Source: an uncultured Lachnospiraceae bacterium (lineage in GTDB: Bacteria; Bacillota; Clostridia; Lachnospirales; Lachnospiraceae). From it: a DNA stretch of 64,000 nucleotides. The stretch spans positions 1-64,000 of the forward strand of contig CAJUFL010000016.1 in the NCBI GenBank assembly GCA_910585605.1, written 5' to 3'. The notes beneath the pieces are model-generated. The model was not told the DNA's origin. It saw only the letters and a list, made by a program, of their open reading frames with translations, and searched no databases. The stretch's first letter is position 1. Each line of letters begins with the position of its first letter. Both the position numbers and the translations under genes were made by a program. Shown piece after piece: positions 60,685 through 64,000 of this stretch.

Positions 60685-61398
60685 ATGAAAATTTTAGCAG
60701 TAGATAGTTCGGGATTAGTAGCTTCAGTGGCAGTGTTGGAGGATGACAGCCTGGTTGCAGAATATACAGTGAATTATAAGAAAACGCATTCACAGACACT
60801 TTTGCCGATGTTAGATGAGATTATAAAAATGACGGATACGGATTTGAATGCAATAGATGTAATTGCAGTTGCAAAAGGTCCCGGTTCTTTTACGGGGTTA
60901 AGAATAGGTGCGGCTACTGTAAAAGGACTTGGTTTTGCTCTGGATAAGCCTGTGATTGGAATCCCGACAGTGGAAGGTCTGGCAATGAATCTCTATGGTA
61001 CAGCTGCGTTGATTTGCCCATTGATGGATGCCAGACGTAATCAGGTCTATACGGGGATTTACAGATTCCAAAAGGGGAAACTGCAAATTGTAAAAGAGCA
61101 GATTGCAACAGGAATTGAAGATATTATAGAGGCATTGAATTTAATTGGAGAAGAAGTGATTTTTCTTGGTGACGGAGTGCCAGTTTATCGGGATATTATA
61201 CAGGAAAAGATACAGGTTTCCTATACCTTTGCACCTGCACATGTAAATAAACAGCGGGCCGCAGCGGTAGGGGTCCGGGCATTTGATTATTGGGAACAGA
61301 AAGCATATGTAAATGCAGATGAATTTAAACCAGATTATATAAGATTGTCGCAGGCAGAGCGGGAACGCCTGGAAAAAGAGAAAAAGGATAATATCTGA
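60685..61398 (+). CDS. tsaB: tRNA t6A biosynthesis protein TsaB
   Basis: 237 aa from 60685, behind GAAGGGA; an ATG at 60670 overlaps tsaE. The Hsp70-like fold opens with KILAVDSSGLVASVAVL and shows VAKGPGSFTGLRIGAATVKGLGFAL, the dimer region shared with TsaD, and PLMDARRNQVYTGIY. TsaB is the non-catalytic partner of TsaD. rimI starts two bases later. Confidence 0.95.
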   Translation: MKILAVDSSGLVASVAVLEDDSLVAEYTVNYKKTHSQTLLPMLDEIIKMTDTDLNAIDVIAVAKGPGSFTGLRIGAATVKGLGFALDKPVIGIPTVEGLAMNLYGTAALICPLMDARRNQVYTGIYRFQKGKLQIVKEQIATGIEDIIEALNLIGEEVIFLGDGVPVYRDIIQEKIQVSYTFAPAHVNKQRAAAVGVRAFDYWEQKAYVNADEFKPDYIRLSQAERERLEKEKKDNI

Positions 61399-61399
61399 T

Positions 61400-61864
61400 A
61401 TGATAGAACTGATACCCTTAAAATTGCAATACTGTGAAGAGGTTGCTGATATTGCAAAGGAGAATCTTCCTGAGGCATGGTCATTAAGCGGAATACAGGA
61501 TGTTCTTCAATATGATGATAATATATATTATGTAGCAAAGCAGACTGATAAAGGGGAAATTGTTGGATTTGCAGGGATTATGCTGATTGTGGATGAGGCA
61601 GAATTGTTGAATATAGCAGTCAGAAAGGATTATCAGGGACAGGGGATCGGACAACTTCTTTTGAAAAAAGTAATTGAGGAAGGGCAAGCAAGGGGAGCAG
61701 GAAGAATGTTGCTGGAAGTAAGAAGAAGTAATATACCAGCAATAAAATTATATTATAAGAATCTGTTTTCTGTATTGGGAGAAAGGAAGAATTACTATAG
61801 TAACCCGACAGAGGACGCCATCATATTAGAAAAGAAATTAAACAAAACTAATAATTCTATATAA
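61400..61864 (+). CDS. rimI: Ribosomal-protein-alanine N-acetyltransferase
   Basis: 154 aa, GNAT fold. VDEAELLNIAVRKDYQGQGIGQLLLKKVIEEG gives the acetyl-CoA site (Q/RxxGxG/A), followed by LLEVRRSNIPAIKLYYKNLF and the terminal Y-rich part. RimI acetylates the N-terminus of ribosomal protein S18 in E. coli. It is placed between tsaB and tsaD genes as in many Firmicutes, where the group is cotranscribed. Confidence 0.92.
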   Translation: MIELIPLKLQYCEEVADIAKENLPEAWSLSGIQDVLQYDDNIYYVAKQTDKGEIVGFAGIMLIVDEAELLNIAVRKDYQGQGIGQLLLKKVIEEGQARGAGRMLLEVRRSNIPAIKLYYKNLFSVLGERKNYYSNPTEDAIILEKKLNKTNNSI

Positions 61865-61990
61865 AAATGAACATTTTTTTCCACTGGATTTTATGTTTAA
61901 TTTAGGCTACCATGATAGTACAGAGCAGACTGTCTAATTTAATCAGGAAGAGAGAAAACACATTATATTCATATAAGTATGGAGGATATC

Positions 61991-62206
61991 ATGGAAAAGA
62001 TTTTTTGTAATGCATGTGGAAAAGAACTAAAGGTGGATAATGGAATACCAAAGGAAGATTTTATCCGTATTTGCAAGTCATGGGGATATTTTTCAAAAAA
62101 AGATGGAATCACACAGGAGTTTACGATTTGTGAAGAGTGTGTAGAAAAGTTAGAAGGAGAATTTATACTGCCCTTCAAACAATATGAAACGATAGAAATG
62201 CTGTAG
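61991..62206 (+). CDS. Small zinc-ribbon protein of unknown function
   Basis: 71 aa from 61991, with GGAGG; an in-frame start at 61979 lies upstream. Four cysteines in two CxxC pairs (C6/C9 in FCNACGKEL, C47/C50 in ICEECVEKL) should bind one zinc ion. Between them lie KEDFIRICKSWGYFSKKDGI. No family name is known to me. It is inserted in the t6A gene group between rimI and rnz. Confidence 0.75.
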   Translation: MEKIFCNACGKELKVDNGIPKEDFIRICKSWGYFSKKDGITQEFTICEECVEKLEGEFILPFKQYETIEML

Positions 62207-62226
62207 AGATAGAAAGAGGGAATTGG

Positions 62227-63138
62227 ATGATAGATGTATGTCTGCTTGGAACGGGAGGAATGATGCCATTGCCATATCGTGCGTTAACATCATTGATGGT
62301 ACGGTATAATGGAATGACTGTGTTAATTGATTGTGGAGAGGGAACCCAGGTTTCCATCAAACAGCAGGGGTGGAGTGTAAAGCCTATAGATGTGATTTGT
62401 TTTACACATTTTCACGCAGACCATATCAGTGGTCTGCCGGGTTTGCTGCTTACATTAGGAAATGCGGAACGTACGGAGCCGATTACGATGATTGGTCCCA
62501 AACGTTTGGAAAAGATAGTGAATGCATTGAGAATGATAGCACCAGAGCTTCCGTTTCCTATTCGTTTTATAGAATTGGAAAAAGAGGAAGAGAGCTATGT
62601 GTTCAACGGATTGAGAATTAACGCATTTAAAGTGAATCATAATATTGCATGCTATGGATATAGTTTGGAATTGGATCGTGCGGGTAAATTTGATGTTACA
62701 AAAGCAAAAGAATTAGAAATTCCGTTATCTTTTTGGAGCAGGCTGCAAAAAGGGGAAACAGTGGAGACAGAAGCAGGAGTTTTTTCACCGGACATGGTTT
62801 TAGGTGAGCCAAGGAAAGGAATTAAAATTACGTATTGTACGGATTCCAGACCTATGGAAAGGATTGTAAATAATGCCAGAGGGTCTGATTTGTTTATATG
62901 TGAGGGTATGTATGGGGAACCGGAAAAAGAGGCAAAAGCAAAAGAATATAAGCATATGACGTTTTATGAAGCGGCCGGGATGGCCAAAGAAGCACAAGTA
63001 AAAGAAATGTGGCTGACCCATTATTCGCCTTCTCTGGTCAGACCACAGGAATATGAGGAGAAGGTTCGGGAAATATTTCCACATACGATAATAGCAAAAG
63101 ACAGAAGGACGACTACATTGTTATTTGAGGAGGGATAG
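62227..63138 (+). CDS. rnz: Ribonuclease Z (tRNase Z)
   Basis: 303 aa. Metallo-beta-lactamase fold: H61, H63, D65, H66 in FTHFHADHISGLPG, an early DCGEGTQV, ICYTDSR-like GIKITYCTDSRPM, and a late LTHYSPS. It removes the 3' tail of tRNA precursors that lack an encoded CCA, which fits the two CCA-less tRNA genes in this window. AAAGAGGG precedes the ATG. It overlaps the end-of-window gene pair's start region by a few bases at most. Confidence 0.93.
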   Translation: MIDVCLLGTGGMMPLPYRALTSLMVRYNGMTVLIDCGEGTQVSIKQQGWSVKPIDVICFTHFHADHISGLPGLLLTLGNAERTEPITMIGPKRLEKIVNALRMIAPELPFPIRFIELEKEEESYVFNGLRINAFKVNHNIACYGYSLELDRAGKFDVTKAKELEIPLSFWSRLQKGETVETEAGVFSPDMVLGEPRKGIKITYCTDSRPMERIVNNARGSDLFICEGMYGEPEKEAKAKEYKHMTFYEAAGMAKEAQVKEMWLTHYSPSLVRPQEYEEKVREIFPHTIIAKDRRTTTLLFEEG

Positions 63139-63139
63139 T

Positions 63140-63736
63140 ATGAAAAAGCTGGGGACAAAAGGGTTTACATTAATTGTAGTGTTTCTTGTAATCGCAGGTT
63201 TGGGATATTATATTCATTTGAATAATAAATCTTCAAGCCGTCGTGATGTTTCAAAAAAGACGGAAAAGGATATCCTTTTGGATTATGATTTTGAAAATGA
63301 TTATCCTAAGACTGTTCGTGAAACGGTTAAACTGCATTGCAGATACTTGAAAAGTGCATACAGCGGTGAATTTACGGAAGACGAACTCTTTAAAGTAAAT
63401 CAGCAGATGAGAAATTTATTTGATGATGAACTATTGGAATTTAATACTTCTGAAATGCAGCTGCAAAATTTGAAAGATGAAATAAAGCTCTATGAAGACA
63501 GTAAATGGAAATTTGTTAGTTATTCACTTGCAGAAGCGAGTCAGGTGGAGAATAATACAGAAGATGGAAAAGAATATGCCAAAATAAAGGTTACTATTAT
63601 ATTAAATATGGAATCTTCCAGGGTATCAACTGATGAAGAATATATCCTTCGCAAGGATGGAGAAGGATATTGGAAGATAATGGGCTGGCAGGTTGTGAAG
63701 AACAAGGAAGCAGAAAATGAAGGAGAGGCAAAATAG
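63140..63736 (+). CDS. Membrane-anchored protein, DUF6715-like
   Basis: 198 aa from 63140, behind GAGGAGGG; a 5-codon longer frame opens at 63125 inside rnz. One N-terminal helix (residues 8-30, GFTLIVVFLVIAGLGYYIHL) then a soluble outside part of alpha+beta form (VKLHCRYLKSAYSGEFTEDELFKVNQQMRNLFDDEL and a final ILRKDGEGYWKIMGWQVV). It fits a clostridial family I recall as DUF6715. Function unknown. tsaD begins at the next base. Confidence 0.75.
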   Translation: MKKLGTKGFTLIVVFLVIAGLGYYIHLNNKSSSRRDVSKKTEKDILLDYDFENDYPKTVRETVKLHCRYLKSAYSGEFTEDELFKVNQQMRNLFDDELLEFNTSEMQLQNLKDEIKLYEDSKWKFVSYSLAEASQVENNTEDGKEYAKIKVTIILNMESSRVSTDEEYILRKDGEGYWKIMGWQVVKNKEAENEGEAK

Positions 63737-64000
63737 ATGAAAGAGGATACCTATATATTAGCGATTGAATCCTCCTGTGATGAGACGGCGGCGGCAGTTA
63801 TTAAAAATGGAAGGGAGGTTTGTTCTAATATTATTTTTTCACAGATAGAACTGCATAAGCTGTATGGCGGTGTGGTTCCGGAAATTGCATCCAGAAAACA
63901 TATTGAAAAAATAAATCAGGTAATCAAAGAGGCTCTTGTAGGAGCATCTTTAAGGCTAGAAGAAGTAGATGCAGTAGCGGTTACTTATGGTCCAGGACTG
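63737..64000 (+). CDS. tsaD: tRNA t6A transferase TsaD, 5' part
   Basis: The first 88 codons; the rest lies beyond the window. ILAIESSCDETAAAVIKNGREV opens the ASKHA fold and VVPEIASRKHIEKI the region before the metal-binding histidines, then VAVTYGPGL. TsaD transfers the threonylcarbamoyl group to A37 of tRNA, together with TsaB and TsaE encoded just upstream. AGGAGAGG precedes the ATG. Confidence 0.95.
   Translation, partial: MKEDTYILAIESSCDETAAAVIKNGREVCSNIIFSQIELHKLYGGVVPEIASRKHIEKINQVIKEALVGASLRLEEVDAVAVTYGPGL

Noticed and set aside
1..64000. CRISPR arrays, rRNA genes, intact insertion sequences
   Set aside because: No regularly spaced direct repeats, no rRNA sequence and no transposase frame were seen on either strand.

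Overview
The window looks like chromosomal DNA of a motile, anaerobic, low-to-mid GC Firmicute, most likely a member of the Lachnospiraceae or a close clostridial relative. The reasons are strong AGGAGG ribosome binding sites, hpf-secA-prfB in the usual Firmicute order, a glycyl-radical repair protein, 4Fe-4S aldo/keto reductases, a YjfB-type motility protein, a CheW and a CIRCE-controlled small heat shock protein. I cannot name the species from sequence alone.

Layout. 1-11.3 kb (+): a LUD-domain protein, a phospholipase C-like protein, malQ behind a structured leader, a 4Fe-4S aldo/keto reductase, two small membrane proteins, the nickel-pincer cofactor genes larB-larE-larC (larC lacks its C-terminal half), a second 4Fe-4S aldo/keto reductase and a membrane-anchored spermidine-synthase-like protein. 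11.3-14.9 kb (-): an AdhR/NmlR-like MerR regulator, then an operon of XRE regulator, PLDc_N protein, ABC ATPase and ABC permease. 15.2-17.5 kb: a HAD phosphatase, tRNA-Gly(CCC), and an AT-rich remnant with a phage-type nuclease-like gene and an XRE repressor. 17.5-27 kb (+): a Crp/Fnr regulator and autonomous glycyl radical cofactor with an Fnr/Crp-type dyad, an HD-GYP response regulator and Hpt protein, a DNA glycosylase, DUF1015, a cytidylate-kinase-like protein, an iron alcohol dehydrogenase, a MIF-like tautomerase and a ClC transporter. 26-33.5 kb: MoxR ATPase, a split DUF3592 pair, DUF58, a large transglutaminase membrane protein, a NagZ-like GH3 and a WYL regulator, followed by a convergent tRNA-Gln(CTG). 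33.7-39.8 kb: acyl-ACP thioesterase, CvfB-like protein, RidA, a CPBP protease, and an ABC exporter whose permease is fused to a second CPBP domain. 39.8-45.3 kb: Hsp20 (-), polysaccharide deacetylase, TetR plus lysophospholipase, YjfB, and an SH3-NlpC/P60 hydrolase. 45.3-45.99 kb has no gene and carries a dense cluster of DnaA-box-like sites. 46-64 kb (+): hpf, secA, prfB (with +1 frameshift), cheW, hom, apgM, lysC, small membrane proteins, a hairpin-rich intergenic block, dCMP deaminase, tex, and the t6A cluster tsaE-tsaB-rimI, a zinc-ribbon protein, rnz, a DUF6715-like protein and tsaD, which runs off the end.

How genes work together. Three promoters (before the first aldo/keto reductase, the 4.8 kb membrane pair and the ClC gene) share a 19-bp spacer filled by a CTTAAAG-N4-CTTTAAG-type dyad. 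This is the hallmark of MerR-family aldehyde sensors such as AdhR, and an AdhR-like MerR with the conserved cysteine is encoded at 11.3-11.8 kb, so a carbonyl-stress regulon is a reasonable inference. An Fnr/Crp-type dyad about 41 bp upstream of the predicted start of grcA transcription ties that gene to the Crp/Fnr protein just upstream. No CRISPR array, rRNA, intact prophage or intact insertion sequence was seen.
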